Below are positions 1 to 12,144 of a stretch of DNA of 64,000 nucleotides, piece by piece. The notes under the pieces were generated by a model. That model had not been told where the DNA came from. It ran no database searches and saw nothing but the letters and a program-made list of their open reading frames with translations. How positions within the stretch are numbered: the first letter of the stretch is position 1; each line of letters begins with the position of its first letter. The stretch lies in NCBI GenBank assembly GCA_016758905.1, contig JAEPQZ010000006.1:186001-250000 (forward strand), read 5' to 3'. A program made the position numbers and the translations under genes. Origin of the DNA: Umbelopsis isabellina. Taxonomy: Eukaryota > Mucoromycota > Umbelopsidomycetes > Umbelopsidales > Umbelopsidaceae.

Positions 1-1542
1 AACTATGTTCTTGCTTCTTTCAATTCTGCCAGCATGCCCAATGGCACTATCGCTGCTTCCGCCTCTAGCACCACCGTCACCAATGATGCCTGCAATGGTG
101 TAACCATTCCATCTGCTGTGTCCGGAAAAATTGCTCTTGTTCGTCGTGGCACTTGTACCTTTGATGAGAAAGCTGGTAACATTGCCAAAGCTGGTGCTAT
201 TGGTATGCTCGTCTATGACAATGCTGGTGGAAATGCTTTCGAACCTTCAACCACCTCCAACACTATTCCCGTTGCTGGTATTGGTGCCGATGCCGGTGCT
301 GAAATCTTCAAGGCTTTGTCTAAGGGTGCCGCCAAGGGTACCTTCTTGACTGATCTTTCTCCTGCTCCCATTCCTACTGTCGATACCGTCTCTGATTTCT
401 CTAGTGTTGGTCCCTTGAACGAGAACCAGTTCAAGCCCAACATTGCTGGTATTGGTGGTCAAGTTTTCTCTACTCTTCCTTTGTACCTTGGAGGTTATGG
501 AACTTACTCTGGAACTAGTATGGCTACTCCCTATGTTTCAGGATCTATTGCTTTGATGCTCCAGGCCCTTGGCAAGAAGAGCCCACAATATCTTCTTGAA
601 AGCTTGCAGAACCATGCTCACCTTGCTCCTGTCTATAATGGTATTGATGGTCTTGACAACCCCATTCGTCAAGGTGCTGGTCTTGTTCAAGTCCTCGATG
701 CCATCAAGGATCATGGTCATATTACCCCAGGTCAAATCAGCTTCAACGATACTGCCAACTTTGTCAAGTCTGTCACTCTCAAGATCTCCAACAATGGCAA
801 GAGTGCTATTACTTATACCATCTCCAACAACGTCTCCATGGCTGTCACACCCTATAATGTTGCTGAAAGTGGTTACACTCCTCTTGCTCCTATTGCTTAC
901 TCCAATGCAAGCGCAAACATCAAGTTCTCTGCTAGACGTATCACCGTTAAGCCCGGAAAGACCGTCTCTGTCCGTGTCTCTGCTATCCCACCCAAGACTA
1001 ACCCCAAGGACCATATTCACTATGGTGGTTTCATTCAATTCCAAGCTTCCAAGGGAGCAAAGACTCTTCATGTTCCTTACTTTGGTGTGGTTGGTAACAA
1101 CAAGGATCTTCCCATCTATGACACAGCCTCTGGTTTCCCTGCTCTCTACGATCCTACTCTCACCACCCAATACACTACAGAGACCTATGTTCTCGATCGC
1201 AGCAACCTCAACGGCACTGCTCCAGCTATTGTTATCCGTTTGCTCACCGGTACTGCTTACATTGAAGCTCAGTTGTTGAATGAAAAGAAGGATTTCGTTG
1301 GATATACTGAAACTGACTTGGTATACCTTCCACGTAACACCCTTGAAACCGGCAGCCAATACCTCACCACTACCTGGCAAGGATCCTATGTCCCCAAGGG
1401 CTTCAAGCAAACTGGCACCAGCGTTGCTGCCCCTGACGGTTACTATTACATCAAGTTCAGAGCTCTTAAGCAACTCGGCAACCCCTCCAAGAACTCAGAC
1501 TACGAGACTTGGACAACTCCTCGTATTCAGCTTAAGAATTAG
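1..1542 (+). CDS. Secreted subtilisin-like serine protease (S8, Vpr/cucumisin-type), 3' part
   Basis: The frame is open from base 1, so the 5' end (signal peptide, propeptide, catalytic Asp and His) lies outside the window. The visible 514 residues hold a protease-associated (PA) domain inserted in the catalytic domain (about residues 15-130, with the RRGTCTFDEKA core), then the serine nucleophile motif GTSMATPYVSG around residue 170. A long Fn3-like C-terminal region follows, as in Vpr/C5a-peptidase-type subtilases. No intron is needed in this part. Codon use is strongly biased towards C-ending codons (GCC, AAC, ACC), as in highly expressed genes of this genome such as BiP. It should act outside the cell or at the wall as an endopeptidase. 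Family assignment is firm; substrate and exact subfamily are not known. Confidence 0.9.
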   Translation, partial: NYVLASFNSASMPNGTIAASASSTTVTNDACNGVTIPSAVSGKIALVRRGTCTFDEKAGNIAKAGAIGMLVYDNAGGNAFEPSTTSNTIPVAGIGADAGAEIFKALSKGAAKGTFLTDLSPAPIPTVDTVSDFSSVGPLNENQFKPNIAGIGGQVFSTLPLYLGGYGTYSGTSMATPYVSGSIALMLQALGKKSPQYLLESLQNHAHLAPVYNGIDGLDNPIRQGAGLVQVLDAIKDHGHITPGQISFNDTANFVKSVTLKISNNGKSAITYTISNNVSMAVTPYNVAESGYTPLAPIAYSNASANIKFSARRITVKPGKTVSVRVSAIPPKTNPKDHIHYGGFIQFQASKGAKTLHVPYFGVVGNNKDLPIYDTASGFPALYDPTLTTQYTTETYVLDRSNLNGTAPAIVIRLLTGTAYIEAQLLNEKKDFVGYTETDLVYLPRNTLETGSQYLTTTWQGSYVPKGFKQTGTSVAAPDGYYYIKFRALKQLGNPSKNSDYETWTTPRIQLKN

Positions 1543-3040
1543 ACTTTTTTTAAAAATTAATAACAGGTTTGATGTACACATGAAACTGACTGTCTAGTTC
1601 TTTTCGTTTCTCTTCCTACCATATTGATTATGTATTTTTTGTGTCATATCAGTAAAGGATTAACATTATGACCCTTTCCAAATCCCAAAGCTTTTTGACG
1701 TAATCAACCTAAATAGTGATAGCCATGACGATAATCTATACATCGATGAAGCAACATTACCTAGTTTTGTTTGTTCTCCCAAGTGACCAATCTCTGATCT
1801 GATAGGCGACTGATTTCAAGTTTCATACATGCAATTCTATTTTTTACAAGTTTTGCCAGGAACATTGTCTTAGCGGGCTATAGCAAGTGGGATGGCTGAA
1901 AAAAATAATTTGGAGGCGAGGCGGTATTACCAAATAGTCTATCGTTCTCTCGGTCCGAGAAGCCAAGAACTAGAGGCAATAAGGCCGATTTGCCGAAAAC
2001 GTAGCCTTAGCCACTACCGGCTTAACGCCAAAATGTGGCAGATCCTAAATTTTTATTTCCATGTTGTTAACGATCATCGGTTTGGGGTGGGTTTATTTTA
2101 AGAGGTGGACAAAAAGCCCACTTGTCAAGCCGCCACATAGTGCGTAAACATTATTTTATTTATTTGAGGGACTATGAAGCCTTTACAGAAAGACCGGAAA
2201 ATGAGTATTATTGTCGGGCAAGATATACCGGAAGCTGAAAGATATAAAATCATTATACTAGGCTGCTATTAATTTTTATAATATATGGCCATCTTACGCG
2301 TTTTCTATCCAAGTCCGATCGCAAAATGCACTGCACAATCTTCACCAAGTGAATATGCAAACAAGAACCTTGTAAGGTTTATGTTGTTTATGTTGTTTTT
2401 GTTTTTTACCTGATTTGACCATTTAAAAGTGGCTCATAATCCGGGAACGTGGACAGTTGAATGGCTAAGACAGCCTCTCGAAAAAAGCCATTACATATGC
2501 CTTTTTCTCATACAAAATGAGAAATTCTCGCTATTCGCTACCGCCTGTAGTCCGCATAATTATTGTGCTCGGTGCTGTGCAACATTTGTTTATGCAAATT
2601 TATAATCTTATCCTAGTGCCAGTTCCCATATTTTTTCAACGATAGCGTTGGTACGTCCATCAAACGTGGTTTTTGTGTTCTAGGTTCACCCATCATGGTC
2701 ACGACATTTCCCGCTCATAGTTCTATATTGGGAAAACAAGGCATTGGTGTACTTTGGAACAGCGGTTTATCGTACGATCATGAACAAGGATAAGTATACA
2801 ATGGAAAAGGGTGTGTATGTATCAAAGGGATTAGGCTGGACAGCACAAAATGAATGAGTGGAAGGTGTAATATACATTGGGGTGGGGTGGGGGGGATATG
2901 CTGAATGATCGGTATTTACAATATAGGGTTGTTATGTTATGAAAGAAAAATAAAAGGAGAAAAGGGGGGTTGGTATAGAATGTAGCGGCTATTAGGGATA
3001 TAATAGCGCTGAAGAATGGTATTTTGGTTCCTCGTTCGGC
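1543..3040. other. Intergenic, no gene recognised
   Basis: Between the subtilase stop and the stop of the next gene on the other strand. AT-rich, with a short G-rich stretch near 2880-2893. The only ORF of note (1892-2101) has no codon bias or recognisable motif. Both neighbours end here, so it should hold two 3' UTRs, but about 1.5 kb is long for that. Confidence 0.5.
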
Positions 3041-4228
3041 CTACACCTTGGCCAGTTGAGCGAATTTTGCCACCGAATTAGCGTTTTCATCTTCATCAGC
3101 AGCGTGCTCCCAATGCGCAGCAGCTTCGAAAACTTGGCTGACTTCTTTGCGAATCCACTCTTCTTCGGTGTCTTCGGCCTGACGGGCTAATTGAATTTGC
3201 AAGCGCTTGTCACTGCTATGAAGTACATGTCGATTAAAGTATAGCAAGACACTATGTACTTCTGATGCAGTGGCTTCGAAAAGACGAGGTAATTCGCGCT
3301 TAGTTACGAAGGCTAACGTGCGATCTAGATTTTTGCCGACAAAGCGATCCATTTGCGACTGTAGTTGAGTGCTATGCTCTACAATGCAAGAGTATGCCAC
3401 TGTATCCGGATGACTAGTGGAATCTTCACAAAGCGACATGGTGATTTGGCGCAGTTTTTGTTGCAGTGATGCTTTATCAAGCGAGGTTGCATGTTGGTAC
3501 CACACATTTGGTAAATTATCTTCAATGAAGGCTGCATAATTTAAAAAAACGGGGATGGCGATTAATTTGTTTGTCTTGGCGAATGTGAAAGCAAAAACAC
3601 AAAATAAATGTAAAAATCAGGTAAACTCACATCCTACTGCACCACGGATTTGACCTTTAAGAACTTGAATGTCAAAAACCATTTCATTCTTGGCATCGTC
3701 TTCGGGAATGATATCTGAGTCACCATTGCCATTAAGAATACTAAATTGAATAGTTTCCTGAAATCGTCTCGAAACCTTTTCGGCTAAATTGGTCACAGCG
3801 TTTTCGAAATGATCAAAAAGCAAATGAACGGAAAGTAATTGCGAGAAGCGGCTGAGATCGACCTCGAAATCGGATTCAGCTTGTGCCATGGTGGGTTCAG
3901 GTTCTAATGTGGTCGTAGATATGTCGTTGTCGGAAGTCGTATCACTCGTAGCATCGGACCTTGAAAGCGCAGTGCTGTCATTGACATCAGTTATCGATAG
4001 ACTAGGCGAGCTAGTATCAGAAAGTTTCTCTGATTCCTCAATGGACTTTTCCAAGGCGATGACCTTTTGCCTATTGGCATTGAAGATAGATGAAGCGAAA
4101 TCTGGTAACAAAACCGGTTCCTGTTCGAGGCTACCTAGTGAAAGTAAAGCCAATGAATAGAGTGGCCGTGATTGCACCAAGCCGACAAAGAGTTGGGTTG
4201 ACAACAGTGCCAGCAGGAGTATTCGCAT
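3041..4228 (-). CDS. Secreted protein of unknown function
   Basis: Two exons: 4228-3631 and 3531-3041, joined by a 99-nt intron (donor GTGAGT, acceptor TTATGCAG) that splits a serine codon. The start is the ATG at 4228, which opens a clean signal peptide (MRILLLALLSTQLFVGLVQS). The mature part has a Ser/Thr/Asp-rich segment (about residues 55-110), then a mostly helical, charged region to residue ~360 with no transmembrane segment and no retention signal. A TATA-like stretch lies about 80 nt upstream (4307-4315). I recognise no family. The protein is probably secreted or in the ER lumen. The splice join keeps a continuous, compositionally uniform frame, which supports the model. Confidence 0.7.
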
Positions 4229-4924
4229 TCAAGAGGATGTGATAAAAAGGTAAGAAGAAGGAAAAGTAGAAAAGGTTGTTTGTTGATGGTCGCAATCAGA
4301 TTGGCCATATATATAACATTCAAGCAAAAAATAAAAAATAGCTATTAAGCCCAGCTTTATTTAAAGCATTACCATTTACGTAACAAAGAGGGGGGAGAGG
4401 AGAATCACTTCAATAACAAAACCCAGGAGCCCATAAAAAATTATTATTGCCTGACCAACAAGTAAATTGCTTTATGCGAGTGGTTCCCCAGCCGTAAAGG
4501 GTCATCAGGGAATCTACGCATCAACTATATGGTATTAACCAAACAACACACCCGTGGCCTCCCTCACCTCTTATCTCCCTCCCTTAAAAACTGTTGTGAA
4601 AAAGAAAAATTTACTACGCGAATGACGCCAAGAACAAAGCCAGCCAGCCTTAGCTCGGCTTCGGTACAACCACCATCATCACCCAACAGGGCTCAGCGTG
4701 ACATAACCGCTTTTTTCTTTCCCTGTTTGTGGTGTATCGAATTCCATTGTTGTCATCGCCACTTCCATATCTAGTGATAACTTTATCCAGGTATCAACGT
4801 TCTTACAGTCATTCTTCTTGACGGTGTTACTGGACGTTTGATACTGATCGGTTATTTTTGGCTTTTGTTACCGTTTTCAGATAAGCTCTGCCGCCGCCAC
4901 TCTTTAGCCGTTTTCGACATAACC
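4229..4924. other. Divergent intergenic region
   Basis: Shared promoter space between the secreted protein (minus) and the PEF protein (plus). It contains TATA-like ATATATATA at 4307-4315 and a CCAAT box (reverse) at 4300-4304 on the minus-gene side. The small ORF at 4529-4774 has no support. Confidence 0.45.
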
Positions 4925-5773
4925 ATGACATACCCCACGGCTCCATCCGACGCTGAATCGCAGCAATGGTTTATCAGATATGATCGTGGCCAAAAGGGCC
5001 ACTTGACTATGGACGAGATTCAAGCTTTACTAAATGAACGCGGTCGTCCACTTTGGGCACCGTTTGACCAAGATACTAGTACGTTGCTCTCTTGATTTGC
5101 TTTTTTGGTAACATGGGAACAATGCTTGTGGCCATCAGTGGCAATGCAATTTTGGAGACAACAGTGTAGCACGTGTTGTAGAGTATTGGCCACTTGGGTT
5201 GATGCGTACACTCGCGCCGCGTTCAGAAGCTCCTATTGTGAAGTTACCAAAAGGCACCACAATGAAGTGGGAGAACCGCGGGTTGAAAAGGGGGTTATGT
5301 GGAGACAGAACTGATATACTGACGGTTGTTCCTTTTTTTTGGGTACCATTACAGCCTTGAGACTAGTACGATCCTTTGCACCTCCTAACAATCAAGGGCC
5401 ACTGGTGCTCGCACAGCAAGGGTTTGTAGGACTCTGGAAATACTTGTGTCAATGGCACGGTATCTTCATGAACTTCGATGCAGATCGCAGTGGAAACATA
5501 TCGATCTCAGAACTACAGAATGCCCTCGATTGCTTCGGATTTAGACTGCCACCAAGGCTGATCCAACTTATGATCCATAAACAGCGACTAAGCCAAGGAA
5601 AGATCCAAAAAGGTCGTCAATTGCCCGATGAGGTGGATTTCCCTGCTTTCATCGACTTATGCGTTACTGTCAAACAGGCAACCGATATGTTTACGCGTCT
5701 CGACACAAATCGGTCGGGGTCGGTTCAGCTGTATTGGGAAAATTACATGGACCTTATCGTGGGTGGCAAGTAA
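4925..5773 (+). CDS. Penta-EF-hand calcium-binding protein (ALG-2/peflin/Pef1-like)
   Basis: Exon 1 is 4925-5078 and exon 2 is 5355-5773. The 276-nt intron (GTACGT...TTACAG) joins ...DQDT to TLRLVRSF in phase 1. The start is the ATG giving MTYPTAPSD; the ORF extends further upstream but that part is not PEF-like. The order of pieces follows ALG-2: EF1 with loop DRGQKGHLTMDE (degenerate at positions 3 and 5), a loop-less EF2 with the conserved FVGLWKYLCQWHGIFMNFD, a canonical EF3 loop DADRSGNISISE, then later hands ending in DTNRSGSVQ. At about 190 aa it has the PEF core length with almost no Gly/Pro N-terminal tail. PEF proteins act as Ca2+-dependent adaptors at ER exit sites, membranes or in cation homeostasis. 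Only EF3 looks fully able to bind Ca2+. It is tail-to-tail with PPT1, 149 nt away. Confidence 0.85.
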
Positions 5774-5922
5774 AAATTACTCTGCAGGCTCGCACAAACC
5801 GTTTTATTGTTTGCATGTATTAGTTATATTTCTTTGGAAAAGCTCGTTGAGCAATGCCAACCAAAATTTGGCTATGTAAATAAAGCCGATCCCAGGTACA
5901 TTGAATGTCAGGGTTTTTGACA

Positions 5923-7509
5923 CTAATATGGAGAGTCCTGCATTATTAGCCGAGACGATGAGTCGTCAGACTGAAGATATTTCAGAACCATCTTTGTCAA
6001 GTATTCATCAGGAATTCTCATCTATGCAAAGATTAATCAGCTACTTGTATGTACGTGATCTCACCATTTAATGGGGATGGGGGGATTGGCAATGAAGGCT
6101 GGAAAAAGAAATCTGTGCTATTTTTGATTTGATCAACTTACATGGGCCCCGGGACATTCTTCAAAGTCGATACCATTTTTTTTATCCAAAGCCTTCAGAC
6201 CCAGCCAATCTTCCGTGTACAGCGGCTGCTTTTTGAGCGGTACGAGATCGCCATCTTCATTATAAAACCAGAACCACTAGAACAACCAAGCGACATTAGA
6301 ATAGTTAGAAAATTGATTTCATATTTGCTACTAGGTGGAGCCTCAAATTATTTTTTTTTTGACATTTACCGCACTTTCTGCTGGTCGAACAGTTTCGTCT
6401 TCAGCAAATTTGATTAACACTAGTTTGTTAAGCGACAACAGGTTTTCCTTGTATGTCTTGTTCTTGGAATGCGGATACTCGTTGTTGATGTCGGGAAGAA
6501 AGATGTTTCTGTCCATATATACTAGAATATTCCAGACAGGCATTAGTGCTACCGTATTATGATCCATCTGATCGCCATACTTTACATAAAGAACTACCTT
6601 CAAAGTTTGTCGGATCTTTGTAATATTGTGCTTGTATAATATGTTTTCGAACATACTCTGTATAGACTCCCCTCTTTGCTATGGTTCTCATCAAGTTACA
6701 ACGAAAGTCAGGTTGATCCGAGCAGCCAGGTAAATCAGATACTCCGGCATGTTGTCCACCAAACGAGATTAAGTTATGAACAGATGGTCGATTACATCGT
6801 TGGACGTACGCTCTGCGGCGTCAACGACGTCGTTTAGTTACATAAATTACTTTGGTGACCGCTTGACGTTGTTAGAAATGACATACCTCAGAAATTGGCT
6901 ACCCTAGTTTCCATTTCACATGAAAACAAAAAATCATTTAAGTTACTAAAATACAATACATTAAGCTTCTGCTTCCAAGTATATGCATGATACACACTTG
7001 AGAAAATCCTATGGCATTGAAGCCGTCTCTTAGTTCTGGAATCTCGGCGAGCTCTTGGCAAACCTTTTCCAACTTAAAGAAAATATAAGTTCAGCCGCTG
7101 TTCAATCTCTATACAACCTTTCAAGGTAGCTTGCCTGCTCATTAATATTGCCAAAAAATCCCGCGTTTGCGTCGTTGTCTGGTGTGTCGCCAACTTGAAT
7201 ACTATGCACAAATGTTCCCGGCAAAGACTCTTGAATCAATCCAGCCACTCTTCCCATCGTCTCAGGATCGCAGCAGGAATCGCCCATGCCGTGCCAAAGT
7301 ACAACTATAAAAATTCCTATTTATATATCGGCTCACAACAGCTTTTCACTCTTTTACAACAGGTTTACCTGGTTTATGGGCCAGAACTAACGTTTGAGTC
7401 GGAGAACAAGTATTAATATTCACTGTCTGCCGTTACATCACAGTTCATTTTCATGTAGCTAACCTAATGTTGTCATTAGCACAGGTAATGCTAGTAGTGG
7501 TTTTATCAT
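5923..7509 (-). CDS. PPT1: Palmitoyl-protein thioesterase 1
   Basis: A many-exon gene running from the ATG at 7509 to the TAG at 5923. The joined protein starts with a signal peptide (MIKPLLALPVLMTTLVLAHK). It then has VVLWHGMGDSCCDPETMG, NINEQ/LEKVCQELA, the nucleophile motif GFSQG (split by an intron after Gln), RNIFLPDINNE, LIKFAEDETVRP and a C-terminal PGAH. Aligned to remembered human PPT1, Ser (GFSQG), Asp (FAED) and His (PGAH) match the Ser115-Asp233-His289 triad, so it should be active. It removes thioester-linked fatty acids from proteins in the lysosome/vacuole. One intron (7073-7134) must use a GC donor (CAG|GCAAGC): only that join aligns with human PPT1 without a gap and keeps the frame. 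Other introns are GT-AG. Length is about 300 aa, as expected for the family. Confidence 0.93.
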
Positions 7510-8550
7510 TGCTTGAAACGTTTAATCTTTCCGGACACAGAAGTTGCCAGGCGGTACCAGTAGAGCAGCTGAACCCTTCCAGCCATGGCCACAAGAGACA
7601 GTCACAAATGTACTGCATTGACGGAGCTTAACTGTCTCAATAGAAGCACTTCATAACTTTATTCAGACTACAAACTGTTTGAAGAGTTTGTTCGATTCAA
7701 CATATTATATAAAAATGAGCGTAAATAGCTTTGTCTGTTGTAAAAGTAATTAAGATATCAAACATATATGCAGGGTGTTGTTGCATGTAGGTAACAGATA
7801 GCTCCGATGAAATTTTGTTCCGCTGCGAGGTAAACGACCAAGACTCACAAGCGGCCCAGTCACTCAGTCACTCTAGTTACAATACCTTGAGGTAGATGTG
7901 ATAAAACATTACAATCAAATATAAAGTATTTGGGTTTCTTTTTTGCTATGAGCGTGCAAGTGTTGCTTAAGCCAAAAAAAAGGAATATTGTGTGATAGAA
8001 AATACCTTACATTCTTAGGCGACATATTTCACCAGTGTGCCAAGAAGCTAAATTAATCATTTCATAGACGCTTCTAGGCACACCGCGTTGACATAATATT
8101 AAGTCAAAAAGGATTGAAGGTGGTCAGAGTTGGTTATCAGGATAGCATCACCCATATATACTAGTAGATCTGATCTGGTTAGGAATATCTGGGATAATGA
8201 TGTTGATAAGAAGCTACAGCAATTAGTGAACAAAGTAGTATTGCGATATGGGCCAGGATGAAGAAAAGGGTCAGCTGCTTATGTATAATGAAATCCTATA
8301 AACTCTAGATGACGATGTATATGACAGGGGAACAGAACTTGGATAAATTGTTGGTAAGATTGAGAGCTGTGTTTTGTCTGCATCTTTGTATGTGCTTTTG
8401 TGTGTCACAGGGGTGTGGGCCATTTTATTCCACACCGAATAGAGACTAACTACCCAAGCTTGCACCTTTCTACTTCTTCTTATTGCTGATCACCTTACTT
8501 TTTGATCTCTTAATCAAGCCGGAACATTCCATCCCATTGCGGCATCTGTT
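7510..8550. other. Divergent intergenic region (PPT1 / TBC gene)
   Basis: About 1 kb between two start codons pointing away from each other, so it holds both promoters. It is AT-rich. Pyrimidine-rich stretches lie near 8461-8520, just before the TBC start. The small minus ORF at 8271-8465 has no support. Nothing else recognised. Confidence 0.5.
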
Positions 8551-11500
8551 ATGCTAAAGAATTCTGTTCAAGATCCGGGTGTACCTTTACCTGGGGTACG
8601 GAGCGACTCAGGCGCCCTTAATAAGTCTGACTCAACGCGAAAGTCACAGCTTTTAGGCGCTCTTGGATCCCAAGATACAACAACGTCGCCTTCTCTTGGG
8701 GAGGAAACTTTGAAACTGCTGAAAACTTTTCAAAACAATCCATCGGATGCCAATATGCAAGAAATCCTTCTCAGAGAAGATATTCATTCTCCCAGTCAGT
8801 CTCCGATGCCTTCCAAAAGCTTGCCGCCACAGCGTCTTGCCGTCGCACCGAGACCCCGCAAAAATATCAGTATGACCATTGCACAACGACGACGTATACC
8901 CAATGCTCTTCCGAATTTTAGAATCTATGGGCAAATGCGTTTGGATCAAACTAAAGTGGATACCACTGATAGCCCAGTTTTGAAACGTTTAGAGGAAGAA
9001 AACGCAAAATTGCCACCACAGGTAAAAAGGGACGCAATGACCTTAACAGGAACGTAAACCCTTGTATTAACCCCTTTGAAATTTAGGAATCCACAGATTT
9101 CATTTTGGCACAGATTGAACGGCAAAATGCTCTTTTGGATGAAGATCCAAAATCTGTCTGCATACAATCGAACGGTCTTAAGGCACATTTCTCGACTTTG
9201 CAAAATTTGATAACCGATTCAACGAATACTCCTTCTCAGGAAGATGAAGATGTGCAAGCTAATATTCCGACCTCGCCTTTAAAGACAGCTTTCCAGTATA
9301 CCCCGGCAGCCGATGATGGTTCCAATATTGATTGGGAGTTTTGGGGTGCTTTGATCGATGACTTTTCCACAGTCGCACTAAAGCTACCACATCTAGTGTC
9401 TGCAAAGCTGCGAGCTGGTGTGCCGCAAAAGCTTCGTGGATTAGTATGGCAAGCCATGTCTCAGGCGGCGTCCTTGAATCTGGAAGCTGTCTATCCTCAG
9501 CTGATTCAAGAGAATTCACCATACGACCGAGTGATTCAACGAGATCTTGCCAGAACGTTTCCACATGTTGAGATGTTCAAAAAGGAAGGAGGGGATGGCC
9601 AAAAGGCTATGGAGCATGTGCTGAAAGCTTACAGCTTGTATGATTCCTATGTTGGATACTGTCAAGGACTGGCTTTCCTTGTTGGACCCTTACTAATGAA
9701 TGTAAGTAACTCGAGCAAGCGAATCATAAGATTTGTAATTATACTTACTGTCATGTCTAGATGCCTGAGCAAAAGGCATTCTGTGTATTTGTACGGTAAG
9801 AATTTAGAAGTTAGCTCAATGTTACTTTCAAAGTATCCTAACAAAATTGGTTTATTGAATCATTAGACTGATGGAAACATATGACATGAGAACAATGTTT
9901 ACACTGAATATGGAAGGGTTGCAATTACGATTGTATCAATTCACAGAACTCTTAGCAAAGATATTACCAAAGCTATCCGACCATTTATCGGAATTATCTG
10001 TGCATCCTCCCATGTATGCGTCGCAATGGTTTTTAACTCTTTTTGCTTATTCATTTCCCATTTCATTGGTGATGCGCATTTACGACATCATTTTTGCTGA
10101 AGGAGCTGCCGAGACGATCATGCGTATCTCTATTGCCATGCTGAAGAAGTCAGAAAGTGCAATATTAGCAATGCAAGAGTTCGAAGAGGTTTTGGACTTT
10201 TTGACCTCCAAGTTACATGAGCCGTATCAAAATAATTCCACCAAGGTTATATCAGATGCCATGGCTCTCAGTGACGTTATCACTCGAACTGAGCTGGATT
10301 TACTCTCTGAGCAATACATTACCGAAGTAGAAGAGGAAAAGAAACGATCGCAGGAAGTGATGGCTGTCCGACTAAACTTTTGGAAGCGAGGATCCAGCCC
10401 ATCCAATGATGAAACCAAGAAAAAGAACAGGGAATCTGGCAAATGGCTGTGGGATTCATCAGGGCCGGCGAAAGACAAGAGAAATACTAGCGATGAGGAG
10501 AAGGAAACCAAGAAAAGTGCCCGAAAACGAGAAAGCATTGGTAGTTTGATCCGCGGCGGTGGAGGCTCCAGCTCGTCGCTGACTTCTCCACAATTGCCTC
10601 CAGCGGCCAGTTGTGACAGTTTCATTAGTCAATCTGCCAAAGCCGATGCTCTCCTACATCGGCAGATTGAAGACCTTGTATCTGCATTATCACAACTGCA
10701 AAAGGATAATATGCAACTTAGCCAAGAAAAATTGGAACTCAAGTTGCTTAACAGCGATATTACCAATGAAAGAGATAATATGAGACGCAAGTTGATGCAC
10801 TTGGAAAAGAAGGAGATGGTGGAGGAACCGTCCGCGATTGAATCGTTTGACCGGCCAGCATCTCGGCAAGACGATAGTACGAGCGTCAATAGCGATAGCA
10901 GCCACGAAGGTGCGTCAACTGCTACCTCTTTCTCCGAGTCGACGCGCCAGACGTTGGCTTCATCAGCACCAGATATTGAAGATACTCATGTGCCACGTGA
11001 TTTAGATGCTGAAACTCGACTTTTAGTATTTAAGTTGCAACAAAAATATGAGAGAGTCAGTGAGGAGTTGGTGGAGTTGAAATCCCAGCATGAAATGTCC
11101 AAAGACGCTCAACTGGCTCTGGTTGATAAGCTGTTAGCTATGAAAGAAGAACATGAGAGAATAGACAGAGCCCGGATGCAGGCTGAAAAAGAAAAGTCGA
11201 CTATGGCACAAGAGTACGAAAATCTTAGAAGATTAATGTCTGAACGAGAAAAGGGATATATGGAAAAGGAGCGGGAAAGGAAAGCTCCGACCAAACAGCA
11301 TCTGGAAAATGAACGAGATAATAGTCGTCGCCGCGCTGAAGTAGGTGAATCCAGCCCTCCAACGTCTCCCCTCAATCGTAGGCACACTATGCATACCTAC
11401 AAACCGCATGGTGATGATGATGCCGAGCGTTGTAGCGAACTAGAGTCCATGCTAGTCGAAGCAAAGCTCCGTATAGTTGAGCTGGAAACAGCTGCATCAC

Positions 11501-11718
11501 ACAAACCTGCCACGGTTTTGACTAAGAAGGTGGCTAGTCGACCGTTGAATGGCCGTCAATCACTTGATACACATAACGGGCCATCTCACCCTACAGTTGA
11601 CGTTCCAAAATTGACGCGAGCGTCCACGGATGCATTTCCTACGCGTGCTCCGTTGCCAAAACGTGCCAGTTTATATGGCAAAATGTGGAGTGTTCTGGGA
11701 TCTCAGAATCCGTCATAG
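8551..11718 (+). CDS. TBC-domain Rab GTPase-activating protein (Gyp5/EVI5-like)
   Basis: Four exons: 8551-9021, 9087-9701, 9761-9795 (only 35 nt) and 9867-11718, giving 990 aa. All junctions are GT-AG and in frame. The TBC domain spans about residues 255-480. The Arg-finger motif IQRDLARTFP and the Gln-finger motif YVGYCQGLAFLVGP are both intact, so Rab-GTP hydrolysis activity is expected. After it comes a basic Ser-rich linker (about 540-600) and a long coiled coil with QKDNMQLSQEKLELKLLN and later heptads, ending in a Ser/Thr/Pro-rich tail. TBC followed by coiled coil is the layout of EVI5 and yeast Gyp5/Gyl1, which act on Ypt1/Rab proteins in Golgi-to-surface traffic and polarised growth. 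The target Rab cannot be read from sequence. Convergent with BiP, 426 nt apart. Confidence 0.9.
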
Positions 11719-12144
11719 CACCAGAAAAACAATATATCAATCACGTATACCGAGACTTATACCTAGTCGTTAATGCGGCGCATGTTACCCTTATCCATTT
11801 GAAAACCATGACTGAAAGTTCATTTTTGTTCTCCTAGTTTACTTGAAATAAAGCTTAAAAAGACAACAACTGATTGCTCACATGACCATTATTGAATTGG
11901 ATTGGATTGGCACAGTAATGCTTCTTTTGATTTTTTTTTTTAATTAAATCAGTTCACAATATAGACATGTCTAAGTTTTACTTTGGATAATGTTATGGTA
12001 TGATGACATATCCAAGCCAAAACAAAAAAAAAGCGAAGAACTACGGGTAAGGTAAGAAATGTGATTGAAGTGCGATAAAAGAAATAAAATAAAAAGGTTT
12101 CTGTATGAAATATTCTTCCCTGAAGAATTTCTTTTTAAAGTAAT
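11719..12144. other. Convergent 3' region (TBC gene / BiP)
   Basis: AT-rich spacer between two stop codons, with poly-T/poly-A runs near 11930 and 12030. It should hold both 3' UTRs. No gene seen. Confidence 0.5.

Noticed and set aside
538-1473. 311-codon ORF antisense to the subtilase
   Set aside because: Same codon-bias shadow effect; the sense frame is an unmistakable protease.
2879-2893. G-rich tract as a quadruplex or telomere-like repeat
   Set aside because: Single short run with no repeat unit or second tract close by.
5105-5314. ORF inside the long PEF intron
   Set aside because: Joining the flanking exons directly gives the complete PEF order; the ORF adds an unrelated sequence.
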